Assembly: GCF_001998865.1 (NCBI RefSeq)
Contig: NZ_CP019607.1
Span: forward strand, 372,001-436,000
Origin: Tessaracoccus flavescens
GTDB lineage: Bacteria > Actinomycetota > Actinomycetes > Propionibacteriales > Propionibacteriaceae
Reading direction: 5' to 3'
DNA: 64,000 bases
Shown here: piece by piece, positions 41,095-49,102 of the stretch
How the letters are laid out: each line of letters begins with the position of its first letter
Numbering within the stretch: position 1 is the stretch's first letter
The notes under the pieces: generated by a model
What the model was told of the DNA's origin: nothing
Seen by the model: the letters and a program-made list of their open reading frames with translations, nothing else
Database searches by the model: none
Position numbers and translations under genes: made by a program

Positions 41095-41132
41095 TCAGGC
41101 CCCTGCCATCGGCCCACCGGGTCGGGGCAGAG

Positions 41133-41173
41133 CGCGAGGGGCGCCGATCCTCAGCGGATCGACGCCCCTCGCG
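41133..41173 (-). terminator. Terminator downstream of rpsA
   Basis: CGCGAGGGGCG and CGCCCCTCGCG form an 11-bp perfect stem, with further pairing GATCC/GGATC inside the loop, 13 bases past the rpsA stop. Confidence 0.8.
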
Positions 41174-41185
41174 GGTGACGCTTGG

Positions 41186-42625
41186 TCAGTTGTTGCCGGC
41201 GAGCTTGTCGCGCAGGGCCTGCAGCGACTCGTCCGACGCCAGCGAACCCTCGGTGGAGGACTCGGTGGTGTAGCCGGTGCCTGTGTCGACCGCGAGCTCG
41301 CGCTCGTTGGTCTCGGCCGACTCGACCTGGCGCTTGTGGGCTTCCCACAGGGCCTGGGCCTGGGCGTACTGGGCCTCCCAAGCAGCGCGCTGCTCGTCGA
41401 AGCCTTCCTTCCACTCGTTGGTTTCCGGATCGAAGCCCTCGGGGTAGATGTAGTTGCCCTGGTCGTCGTAGGACGCCTGCATGCCGTACAGCAGCGGATC
41501 GAAGTCGTCGGCGGTCACGTCGACACCCTCGTTGGCCTGCTTGAGCGACAGGGAGACACGACGGCGATCGAGATCGATGTCGATGACCTTGACCATGCGC
41601 TCGTCGCCAACCGAGACAACCTGCTCGGGGATCTCGACGTGACGCTCGGCGAGCTCGGACACGTGGACAAGGCCCTCGATGCCCTCGCCGACGCGGACGA
41701 ACGCGCCGAAGGGGACGAGCTTGGTGACCTTGCCTGGCACGATCTGGCCGATCTGGTGCAGACGGGCGAAGGTCTGCCACGGATCTTCCTGGGTGGCCTT
41801 CAGCGACAGGGAGACGCGCTCGCGCTCCATGTCGACCTCGAGCACCTCGACGGTGACCGGGGTGCCGACCTCGACAACCTCGCTCGGGTGGTCGATGTGC
41901 TTCCAGCTGAGCTCCGAGACGTGCACGAGGCCGTCGACGCCGCCGAGATCGACAAAGGCGCCGAAGTTGACGATCGAGGACACGACACCCTTGCGGATCT
42001 GGCCCTTCTGGAGCTGGGTGAGGAACGTGTGGCGAACCTCGGACTGGGTCTGCTCGAGCCAGGCGCGACGCGAGAGGACCACGTTGTTGCGGTTCTTGTC
42101 GAGCTCGATGATCTTCGCCTCGAGCTCCATGCCGACGTAGGGCTGGAGGTCGCGGACGCGGCGCATCTCGACCAGGGAGGCGGGCAGGAAGCCACGCAGG
42201 CCGATGTCAACGATGAGGCCACCCTTGACCACCTCGATGACAGAGCCGGTGACGACGCCGTCTTCTTCCTTGATCTTCTCGATCGTGCCCCAGGCACGCT
42301 CGTACTGAGCACGCTTCTTGGACAGGATCAGACGCCCTTCCTTGTCCTCCTTCTGCTGGACGAGGGCCTCGATCTCATCGCCGACCTGGACGACCTCGAA
42401 AGGGTCCACGTCGTGCTTGATCGACAGTTCCTTGGAAGGGATGACGCCTTCGGTCTTGTAACCGATGTCGAGCAGGACCTCGTCCCGGTCGACCTTGACG
42501 ACGGTGCCGGAGACGATGTCTCCGTCATTGAAGTACTTGATGGTGGCGTCAACCGCGGCCAGAAAGGCCTCAGGCGAGCCAAAGTCGTCGACTGCGACAG
42601 TCGAGGCCTCAGTAGTGGAGGTCAT
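41186..42625 (-). CDS. rpsA: 30S ribosomal protein S1
   Basis: It binds mRNA and helps load it on the 30S subunit. The protein has 479 residues from ATG 42625 (MTSTTEASTVAVDDFGSPEA). Four S1 domains follow, each with the typical core: DGDIVSGTVVKVDRDEVLLD, EDGVVTGSVIEVVKGGLIVD, VNFGAFVDLGGVDGLVHVSE and VPFGAFVRVGEGIEGLVHVSE (start of each). The acidic tail is typical of actinobacterial S1. An IS element sits 127 bases upstream of the start, which may affect promoter context. Confidence 0.96.
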   Translation of the reverse strand: MTSTTEASTVAVDDFGSPEAFLAAVDATIKYFNDGDIVSGTVVKVDRDEVLLDIGYKTEGVIPSKELSIKHDVDPFEVVQVGDEIEALVQQKEDKEGRLILSKKRAQYERAWGTIEKIKEEDGVVTGSVIEVVKGGLIVDIGLRGFLPASLVEMRRVRDLQPYVGMELEAKIIELDKNRNNVVLSRRAWLEQTQSEVRHTFLTQLQKGQIRKGVVSSIVNFGAFVDLGGVDGLVHVSELSWKHIDHPSEVVEVGTPVTVEVLEVDMERERVSLSLKATQEDPWQTFARLHQIGQIVPGKVTKLVPFGAFVRVGEGIEGLVHVSELAERHVEIPEQVVSVGDERMVKVIDIDLDRRRVSLSLKQANEGVDVTADDFDPLLYGMQASYDDQGNYIYPEGFDPETNEWKEGFDEQRAAWEAQYAQAQALWEAHKRQVESAETNERELAVDTGTGYTTESSTEGSLASDESLQALRDKLAGNN

Positions 42626-42752
42626 GTAGTAGGGCTCCGAATAAAGCTGGATCGCACTCTGGCCCGTCAGCACTGCCTGCTCCGTCCGAGTCAGTGCAGG
42701 CCATAGCGCCGTCCCAGCCTACCCGCCACGGGCGCACGAGGCAACCCGGCGA

Positions 42753-42815
42753 GTTGACTCACGCTAGATGCCCGCGTAGGTCGATTCGTTGACTCATCTC
42801 AACATGCCCGCGTAG
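42753..42815 (+). repeat. Left end: two tandem repeats of the insertion sequence
   Basis: Copies at 42753-42779 and 42788-42815 share GTTGACTCA and ATGCCCGCGTAG with an 8-base spacer. They are probably transposase-binding sites. Confidence 0.8.
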
Positions 42816-42842
42816 CGGCACGCTACGAGGATGGAGTTGACG

Positions 42843-44105
42843 ATGGCCCAGCGCAAAGCGATCACCACGGCCCAGGCGAAGGCATGGACGAAGGCGACCA
42901 AGGCGGAGAAGGCCGCGATTCTGGACGCGGTGGTCCAGGTCACCGGCTGGCATCGCGATCATGCCCGCAAGATGCTGCGCCGCGCCGCGACCGGTCAGAT
43001 GCCCGGGCCCCGCAAACCCCGAGAGGCGATCAGGCGCTACGACACACACGTCACCGAAGCATTGGTGCGGTGCTGGGCCATGCTCGACGGGATCGCCTCG
43101 AAACGTCTCGCAGCCGCCTTGCCACGGTTGCTGGCCGCGCTGGAACGCCTCGACCGACTCGACATGAGCGTCGAGGTCCGTGACCAGCTCCTGGCCATGT
43201 CACCGGCCACCATGGACCGGCACCTGCAGCCCTACCGCACCGGACTGATCGCTGCCAAAGGCATCGCCCACACCAAACCCGGCTCGTTGTTGAAGTCCTC
43301 GATTCCGCTCAAGACCTGGGCCGAGTGGAACGACACCGAACCCGGGTTCATCGAGATCGACCTGGTCGGCCACGAAGGCGGCGACAACAACGGCACCTTC
43401 CACTACAGCCTCAACGCCACCGACATCGCCACCGGCTGGACCGAAACCTGCACCGTGCGCTCCAAAGGCGAACGCATCGTCGCCGCTGGCCTCGACCAAC
43501 TCATCGGCCGGTTCCCGTTCCTGATCCTGGGAATCCACTCCGACAACGGATCCGAGTTCATCAACCACCACCTCTCCCGCTACTGCAACCTGCGCCAGAT
43601 CACCTTCACCCGCGGCCGGCCCTCCCACTCCAACGACCAAGCCCACATCGAGCAAAAGAACTGGTCGATCGTGCGCCGCGCCGTCGGCTACTGGCGCTAC
43701 GACACCGCCCGCGAACTTGACCTCCTCAACCACCTCTGGCCCGCCTGGAACACCCGAAACAACCTGCTGATGCCCAGCCAGAAACTGATCTCGAAAACCC
43801 GCACCGGCGCGAAAGTCACCAAACGCCACGACACCGCCACCACACCAGCCGACCGGCTCCTTCGCGACCACCCCGACACGCTCACCCCAGCCGAGCACGC
43901 TGCCCTCCACGACCGCCTCGACACCGTCGACCCCATCGAACTCGGCGACCAGATCGCTGTGATCCAAGGCAACCTGCTCGACCTCGCCAAACGCCGCGGA
44001 GCCGTCCAGCGACGCGCGAAACGCAACCACGTCTACCTCTCCCGCACCAAAATCACGCGGGCATCTTCAGATGAGGCAACGACTCAAACCAAGCGGGCAT
44101 CTTGA
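42843..44105 (+). CDS. DDE (rve) transposase
   Basis: The protein has 420 residues from ATG 42843, or 424 from ATG 42831. The N-terminal helix-turn-helix domain includes AAILDAVVQVTGWHRDHARK. The retroviral-integrase-type core has Asp in FIEIDLVGHEGG, Asp in GIHSDNGSEFINHHL and Glu in AHIEQKNWSIVRR. The integrase-type core resembles IS481/ISNCY-type enzymes; the exact family is not certain. The last residues (RASSDEATTQTKRAS) are encoded inside the right terminal repeats. Confidence 0.88.
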   Translation: MAQRKAITTAQAKAWTKATKAEKAAILDAVVQVTGWHRDHARKMLRRAATGQMPGPRKPREAIRRYDTHVTEALVRCWAMLDGIASKRLAAALPRLLAALERLDRLDMSVEVRDQLLAMSPATMDRHLQPYRTGLIAAKGIAHTKPGSLLKSSIPLKTWAEWNDTEPGFIEIDLVGHEGGDNNGTFHYSLNATDIATGWTETCTVRSKGERIVAAGLDQLIGRFPFLILGIHSDNGSEFINHHLSRYCNLRQITFTRGRPSHSNDQAHIEQKNWSIVRRAVGYWRYDTARELDLLNHLWPAWNTRNNLLMPSQKLISKTRTGAKVTKRHDTATTPADRLLRDHPDTLTPAEHAALHDRLDTVDPIELGDQIAVIQGNLLDLAKRRGAVQRRAKRNHVYLSRTKITRASSDEATTQTKRAS

Positions 44106-44116
44106 CATGAGGCAAC
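44053..44116 (-). repeat. Right end: two tandem repeats of the insertion sequence
   Basis: Copies at 44053-44080 and 44089-44116 are inverted relative to the left end (GCGGGCATCTT...GAGGCAAC), again with an 8-base spacer. They overlap the end of the transposase gene. Confidence 0.8.
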
Positions 44117-44165
44117 GGGCCCGGTCCGTCCAGCGCGGGCGCGGGGCGGTCCCTGCACATTAGGA

Positions 44166-44957
44166 ATGGCCGTGACGCCCGTTTATGCTGGCCGGGTGAG
44201 CCATGCCGCAGTTGAACCCAGAAACAACCGTACCCGGCTGATCATCCTCGTGGTGGCCATCCTGGTCGTGATCGCTGTGATCATCTTCGCGCTGACCCGC
44301 CCTGAGCAGCCGACCACCACCGATCCGGTCCCCCCGGTCGAGACGGCTTCCGCCGAGAACCTGGCGTCCCCGTTGAAGACGATCGGTTCCCCTGCGTCGC
44401 TCAGCTCGGCCTCGGCGACCCCTTCGGCAGCGCCCTCAAGCGCCGCTGCCGACGCACGCCTTGCCAACTGCACCGCTGTCACCGAGGGGTTCACCCCTGA
44501 CCGCTACACCATCGAGCGGTTCAACGTGGACGAGGAGATCGTCGCCCTCAACCTCGACGCGGACGGCAACATCGCCGCTCCCCCGTTGGACGAGGCGAGG
44601 ATGGCGTCCTGGTGGAGTGGCGGCCCGCAGCCCGGAGCCGACCGCGGCAAGGCCGTGCTCAGCATCCACACCTACCGCACGGGCAAGGCGCTCGGCAACG
44701 AGCTGTACGCCGACGGCCAGTCCCGGTTCCAGCCCGGGGACGTGATCAAGCTCTACGGCGACGAGGGCCAGGTCCAGTGCTACGAGTACACCGACGCCGA
44801 GAAGATCTTCGTCGATGACTACGAGGACGACTCGACCGTGATGGTGGACTTCGAGGGCGACCCCGCCCTGACCATCGTGATCTGCTGGGACTTCGACTCC
44901 TCGACGGAGATCTGGGAGTCGCGCGTGTTCTTCCACTTCACGCCGGTCACCGTCTGA
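44166..44957 (+). CDS. Sortase, class F-like
   Basis: The protein has 263 residues from ATG 44166 (GTG 44196, VSHAAVEPR, is an alternative). A membrane anchor at about 24-43 is followed by a Ser/Ala/Pro linker and a sortase beta-barrel. The catalytic set is visible: His 168 (LSIHTYRTG), Cys 240 (LTIVICWDF) and Arg 253 (IWESRVFFH). The TxxVxC-x-R layout is as in class F enzymes of actinobacteria. No LPxTG-type protein is encoded nearby, so substrates must lie elsewhere. Confidence 0.82.
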   Translation: MAVTPVYAGRVSHAAVEPRNNRTRLIILVVAILVVIAVIIFALTRPEQPTTTDPVPPVETASAENLASPLKTIGSPASLSSASATPSAAPSSAAADARLANCTAVTEGFTPDRYTIERFNVDEEIVALNLDADGNIAAPPLDEARMASWWSGGPQPGADRGKAVLSIHTYRTGKALGNELYADGQSRFQPGDVIKLYGDEGQVQCYEYTDAEKIFVDDYEDDSTVMVDFEGDPALTIVICWDFDSSTEIWESRVFFHFTPVTV

Positions 44958-44977
44958 CCGGTTCCCCCTGACGGCCC

Positions 44978-45014
44978 GCGGCCGGTCACTTCCCACCCGG
45001 AAGTGACCGGCCGC
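44978..45014. terminator. Bidirectional terminator between sortase and polA
   Basis: GCGGCCGGTCACTTCC and its inverse form a 16-bp perfect stem with a five-base loop between the convergent genes. There is no T-run in either direction. Confidence 0.75.
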
Positions 45015-45028
45015 GGCCGCCTGTGCGC

Positions 45029-47707
45029 TCAGTGCGCTGCGGACTCCCAGGTGGGGCCGACCCCGACGGAGACGCTGAGCGGGACGGCGAGATCGAAGGC
45101 CCCGCCCATCTCCCGCTCCACCAGGTCGGCGAGTTGTTCGCGCTCCCCCGGGGCCACCTCGAACACGAGCTCGTCATGGACCTGCAGCAGCACCCGGCTC
45201 TTCAGACCCGCCTTGGTGAGTGCCTCGCCCACGTTGATCATGGCCACCTTGATCACGTCGGCCGCCGAGCCCTGGATCGGCGAGTTCAGCGCTGCGCGCT
45301 CAGCCATCTCCCTGCGCTGCCGGTTCGTGGTCGTCAGGTCGGGCAGGTAGCGGCGGCGGCCGAGCATGGTCTCCGTGTATCCGCGACGCCGCGCCTCGGC
45401 CACGACGCCCGCCAGGTAGTCGTGCACTCCCCCGACCCGGCCGAAGTAGTCGTCCATCAGTTCGCGCGCCTCACCGACCGAGATCTTGAGCTGGTTCGAC
45501 AGGCCGAAGGCGCTGAGCCCGTAGGCGAGGCCGTAATTCATCGCCTTGATCTTCGCGCGCATCTCGCCCGTCACGTCCTCCGGCTCGACGGCGAACACCA
45601 GCGAGGCCATCTCCCCGTGGAAGTCGCGCCCCGAGGCGAAGGCCTCGATCAGGCCGGCGTCACCGCTGGCATGGGCCATGATGCGCATCTCGATCTGGGA
45701 GTAGTCCGCCGACATCAGCGACTCGTACCCCTCCCCCGGGATGAAGGCGGAACGGATCTGGCGCCCGACCGACGTGCGAATCGGGATGTTCTGCAGATTC
45801 GGGTCGGTCGACGACAGGCGCCCAGTGGCCGCGATGGTCTGCACGTAGGTGGTGTGCACGCGCCCGTCCGGCGCGACGGCTGCGAGCAGCCCGTCGACGG
45901 TCTGCCGCAGCCGGATCGCGTCGCGGTGCTCAAGGAGGTGGCGCAGGAACGGGTGCTCCGTCCGTGCGAACAGGTTCTCCAAGGCCTCGGCGTCCGTGGT
46001 GTAGCCGGACTTCGTCTTGCGCGTCTTCGGCATCTCCAGCTCGTCGAACAGCACCCCCTGCAGCTGTTTCGGCGAGCCGAGGTTCACCTCATGGCCGAGG
46101 ACGTCGTAGGCGGCCTGCTGGGCGGTGCCGACCGCGCGGTCGAACTCGTCGCGCAGCCCCTCGAGGCGGCCGAGATCGACGGCGATGCCCACCCGTTCCA
46201 TGCCCGCCAGCTGGCGCTGCAGGGGCAGCTCGACGTCGGTCATCAGCTTTGCCGCGCCCCGCTCGTCGAGCTGCGCAGCGAGGGCCTCCGCCAGGTCGTA
46301 GACGGCCCGGGCGCGAAGCAGCGCGGCGTCGGCCGCCTCGTCCGGTTCGTCCTCGAAGCTGAACGCCGCCTGGGCGTCGTCGTCGGCCGGGGCCGTCGCA
46401 GCGCTGAGGTCACGGTGGAGGTAGCGCACCGCGAGGTCGCCGAGATCGTAGGTGCGCTGGTCGGGTCGCAGCAGGTACGCGGCGAGCAGCGTGTCCTGCT
46501 CGACGCCGCGCAGGTCCCAGCCGCGGGCCCAGCACGCAAGCGTCGGGCCCTTCGACTCGTGGATCAGCTTCGTCCGGCCGGGATCGCCCAGCCATCGCGC
46601 GAGGGCCGCATCGTCGTCGGGGGTCAGCTCGGCCGTGTCGACATAGGCCCCGGTGCCGTCCGCGGACGCGAAGGCGATGCCGGTGACGTCGCCGGTTCCG
46701 CTGCCCCAGGATCCGACGAACTCGACGGCGGTGCGCTGCGCCGCATGCTCGTCCAGCCACGGCGCCAGCTCACCCTGGGCGAGGCGACGGCCTTCGACCT
46801 CGAAGCTCTCGGTCACGACCGGCTCGGCGGGGGCGAGCTCCAGCAGGCGTTCGCGCAACACGCGGAACTCGAGCGCGTCGAAGAGGGTGTGCACCTTCTC
46901 ACGGTCCCAGTCGTGGCGCGCGGTGCCGTCGAGGGTCAGCTCCAACTCAAGATCGCGGACGAGGGCGTTGAGCTTACGGTTGCGCACGACCGAGTCGAGG
47001 TGGGTGCGGAAGGACTCGCCTGCCTTGCCCGGCACCTGCTCGGCGCGGGCGACCAGGTTCTCGAGCCCGTCGAACTGGGTGAGCCACTTGGCAGCGGTCT
47101 TCGGCCCGACGCCAGGGACGCCCGGCAGGTTGTCGCTCGTCTCGCCGACCAGCGCCGCGACCTCCGGGTAGCGCGCGGGCGGGACGAGGTACTTCTCCTC
47201 GACGGCCTCCGGCGTCATCCTGGCCAGGTCGGAGACGCCCTTGCGTGGGTAGAGCACGGTGACGCGCTCGTTGACCAGCTGCATGGCGTCGCGGTCACCG
47301 GTGACGATGAACACGTCATAGCCCTCGGCGGCCGCCTGCGTCGACATGGTGGCGATCAGGTCGTCGGCCTCGTAGCCCGGCAGCTCGAAGTGCTCGATCT
47401 TCAGCGCGTCGAGCACCTCCTTGATCAGCTGCACCTGCCCCTTGAACTCGTCCGGCGACTTGGATCGGTTGGCCTTGTACTCGGGGTACTCGTCGGTGCG
47501 GAACGACTCGCGCGCCACGTCGAAGGCGACGGCGAGATGGGTGGGCTGTTCGTCACGCAGCACGTTGATCAGCATCGAGGTGAAGCCGAACACGGCATTG
47601 GTGTGCTGCCCCGTACTTGTCGAGAAGTTCTCCACCGGGAGGGCGAAGAAGGCACGGTAGGCCACCGAGTGGCCGTCGATCAGCAGCAGCTTGCGGGCGT
47701 CATTCAC
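45029..47707 (-). CDS. polA: DNA polymerase I
   Basis: It fills repair gaps and removes RNA primers. The protein has 892 residues from GTG 47707 (VNDARKLLLIDGHSVAYRAF). It has an N-terminal 5'-3' nuclease (YEADDLIATMS, PGVPGVGPKTA helix-hairpin-helix), a middle proofreading-type domain that appears inactive (AVEFVGSW where DxE is needed), and a polymerase with motif A SADYSQIEMRIMAH, motif B KIKAMNYGLAYGLSAFG and motif C QVHDELVFEV. Loss of proofreading is normal in actinobacterial PolA. Confidence 0.97.
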   Translation of the reverse strand: MNDARKLLLIDGHSVAYRAFFALPVENFSTSTGQHTNAVFGFTSMLINVLRDEQPTHLAVAFDVARESFRTDEYPEYKANRSKSPDEFKGQVQLIKEVLDALKIEHFELPGYEADDLIATMSTQAAAEGYDVFIVTGDRDAMQLVNERVTVLYPRKGVSDLARMTPEAVEEKYLVPPARYPEVAALVGETSDNLPGVPGVGPKTAAKWLTQFDGLENLVARAEQVPGKAGESFRTHLDSVVRNRKLNALVRDLELELTLDGTARHDWDREKVHTLFDALEFRVLRERLLELAPAEPVVTESFEVEGRRLAQGELAPWLDEHAAQRTAVEFVGSWGSGTGDVTGIAFASADGTGAYVDTAELTPDDDAALARWLGDPGRTKLIHESKGPTLACWARGWDLRGVEQDTLLAAYLLRPDQRTYDLGDLAVRYLHRDLSAATAPADDDAQAAFSFEDEPDEAADAALLRARAVYDLAEALAAQLDERGAAKLMTDVELPLQRQLAGMERVGIAVDLGRLEGLRDEFDRAVGTAQQAAYDVLGHEVNLGSPKQLQGVLFDELEMPKTRKTKSGYTTDAEALENLFARTEHPFLRHLLEHRDAIRLRQTVDGLLAAVAPDGRVHTTYVQTIAATGRLSSTDPNLQNIPIRTSVGRQIRSAFIPGEGYESLMSADYSQIEMRIMAHASGDAGLIEAFASGRDFHGEMASLVFAVEPEDVTGEMRAKIKAMNYGLAYGLSAFGLSNQLKISVGEARELMDDYFGRVGGVHDYLAGVVAEARRRGYTETMLGRRRYLPDLTTTNRQRREMAERAALNSPIQGSAADVIKVAMINVGEALTKAGLKSRVLLQVHDELVFEVAPGEREQLADLVEREMGGAFDLAVPLSVSVGVGPTWESAAH

Positions 47708-47744
47708 ACCGGCGAGCCTACCGAATGTGGCAGAGTTGCCGGTC

Positions 47745-48152
47745 ATGAACGATCTGCCTGAGTGGGCCGTCGACCTCGTGTCCCCGCTCGACCGGAAGCT
47801 CGGCCTCGTGATCACGGAGATGTCCGCGGAACGGACCGTCGGGAGCATGCCGGTGGAGGGGAACGAGCAGCCGATGGGTCTCCTCCACGGGGGCGCCTCC
47901 GCCGTCATGGTCGAGACCCTCGGCTCCTTCGCCGCGATGGCGCACGGCTGGCCTGAGCGCGCGGGCGTCGGCGTCGACCTCAACATCACGCATCTGCGGT
48001 CCGCGCGCAGCGGGCGGGTCACCGGCACCGCGACCGCGGTCCATCTCGGCCGCAATGTGGTCACCTACCAGGTCGACATCGTCGACGATGCAGGCCGGCT
48101 GACCGCGACGGGTCGGCTCACCTGCCAGATGATCTCGGTGCCGCGGCACTGA
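47745..48152 (+). CDS. PaaI-family hotdog-fold thioesterase
   Basis: The protein has 135 residues from ATG 47745 (MNDLPEWAVDLVSPLDRKLG). The hotdog core includes MGLLHGGASAVMVETLGSFA, with the HGG motif of PaaI/1,4-dihydroxy-2-naphthoyl-CoA-type thioesterases and the catalytic Glu in VMVETL. The C-terminus is VGVDLNITHLRSARSG, VTGTATAVHLGRNVV. Divergent from polA. Substrate could be menaquinone-pathway or other acyl-CoA. Confidence 0.88.
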   Translation: MNDLPEWAVDLVSPLDRKLGLVITEMSAERTVGSMPVEGNEQPMGLLHGGASAVMVETLGSFAAMAHGWPERAGVGVDLNITHLRSARSGRVTGTATAVHLGRNVVTYQVDIVDDAGRLTATGRLTCQMISVPRH

Positions 48153-48162
48153 CCGACGCGAA

Positions 48163-48194
48163 GAACGCCGCGCCCCGGAGGGGGCACGGCGTTC
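48163..48194. terminator. Hairpin between the thioesterase and pdtaR genes
   Basis: GAACGCCG and CGGCGTTC pair around a 16-base GC-rich loop between the convergent genes. Confidence 0.55.
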
Positions 48195-48214
48195 GCGGCT
48201 GGTTGAACCGTTGG

Positions 48215-48793
48215 TTACTTCTTCTTGTGGCTGATGACGCCCTCGGCGACGTCGCGCATCGACTTGCGCATGTCCATCGCCGTCTTCTGGATCCACCGGA
48301 AGGCCTCGGGCTCAGTCAGGCCGAGGTCCTGCTGCAGGATGCCCTTCGCCTGATCGATGGTCTTGCGGGACTCGAAACGGTCCTCGAGGCTCGCGAGCTC
48401 CTCCTCGATGGCGGTGATCTCCTGGAAGCGCCCCATCGCGATCTCGATGGCGGGCACCACGTCCGAGGCGCCGAACGGCTTGACCACGTAGGCCATCGCC
48501 CCGGCGTCACGGGCGCGCTCGACCAGGTCACGCTGGCTGAAGGCGGTCAGCATGACGATCGGCGCGATGCGCTCCTCGGCGATGATCTCTGCGGCGCTGA
48601 TGCCGTCCATCTTCGGCATCTTGACGTCCATGATGACCAGGTCGGGGTCGAGCTCGCGGGCGAGCTTGACGGCCTCTTCACCGTCCCCGGCCTCGCCGAC
48701 GACGTCATATCCCTCCTCAGTGAGGAGCTCAACGAGATCGAGACGGATCAGCGCCTCGTCCTCGGCGACGATCACAGTAGGCTTCTTGTTCAT
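48215..48793 (-). CDS. pdtaR: ANTAR-domain response regulator, PdtaR-like
   Basis: It is a two-component response regulator whose output domain binds RNA to prevent transcription termination. The protein has 192 residues from ATG 48793 (MNKKPTVIVAEDEALIRLDL). The receiver has acidic AEDE, phospho-Asp in LVIMDVKMPKMDG, Thr in MLTAFSQ and Lys in VVKPFGA. The C-terminal ANTAR coil includes TIDQAKGILQQDLGLTEPEA and FRWIQKTAMDMRKSM. Closely resembles M. tuberculosis Rv1626; the partner kinase PdtaS is not in the window. Confidence 0.94.
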   Translation of the reverse strand: MNKKPTVIVAEDEALIRLDLVELLTEEGYDVVGEAGDGEEAVKLARELDPDLVIMDVKMPKMDGISAAEIIAEERIAPIVMLTAFSQRDLVERARDAGAMAYVVKPFGASDVVPAIEIAMGRFQEITAIEEELASLEDRFESRKTIDQAKGILQQDLGLTEPEAFRWIQKTAMDMRKSMRDVAEGVISHKKK

Positions 48794-48926
48794 TCTTATA
48801 GGCACTTTTCCCTCGCCTCCGGGAGGCGAGCTTCGCTGGTCAACCTGCGGAAATACTACCCGCACTCGGCAGATTTTGCCCACTGTGCGTCATTTCCCCG
48901 ATATCGCTAGAATGTGCGAGGTTCCT

Positions 48927-49009
48927 GCCCGGGTGGCGGAACGGTATACGCGGACGGCTCAAACCCGTCTGGCCGAAAGGCCTTAGGGGTTCGAATCCCC
49001 TCCCGGGCA
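48927..49009 (+). tRNA. tRNA-Leu (CAA)
   Basis: Acceptor stem GCCCGGG (48927-48933) pairs with CCCGGGC (49002-49008), discriminator A 49009. Anticodon stem GACGG/CCGTC encloses the loop CTCAAAC with anticodon CAA. A long variable arm (TGGCCGAAAGGCC region) and the TTCGAAT T-loop fit a class II leucine tRNA. No CCA is encoded. Confidence 0.96.
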
Positions 49010-49055
49010 CGACGACACATCGCTCACCGTCAGCGAGCGTTTGGCTGGACTAAGA

Positions 49056-49094
49056 CAGAGGCCGGGGCACCTGATCGGGTGCCCCGGCCTCTGT
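49056..49094. terminator. Bidirectional terminator between tRNA-Leu and pyk
   Basis: CAGAGGCCGGGGCACC and its inverse form a stem of about 16 bp around a short TGATC loop, serving the convergent tRNA and pyk transcripts. Confidence 0.8.
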
Positions 49095-49102
49095 GCGTCA
49101 AC

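Larger units (their letters stand above)
42753..44116 (+). mobile_element. Insertion sequence with two repeats at each end
   Basis: This is a 1364-bp element with one rve-type transposase. Each end carries two related 27-28 bp repeats, GTTGACTCA...ATGCCCGCGTAG, at 42753-42779 and 42788-42815, and inverted at 44053-44080 and 44089-44116, each pair separated by 8 bases. The outermost bases are GTTGACTC and GAGGCAAC. No target duplication is obvious. It is inserted between rpsA and the sortase gene. Confidence 0.85.
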
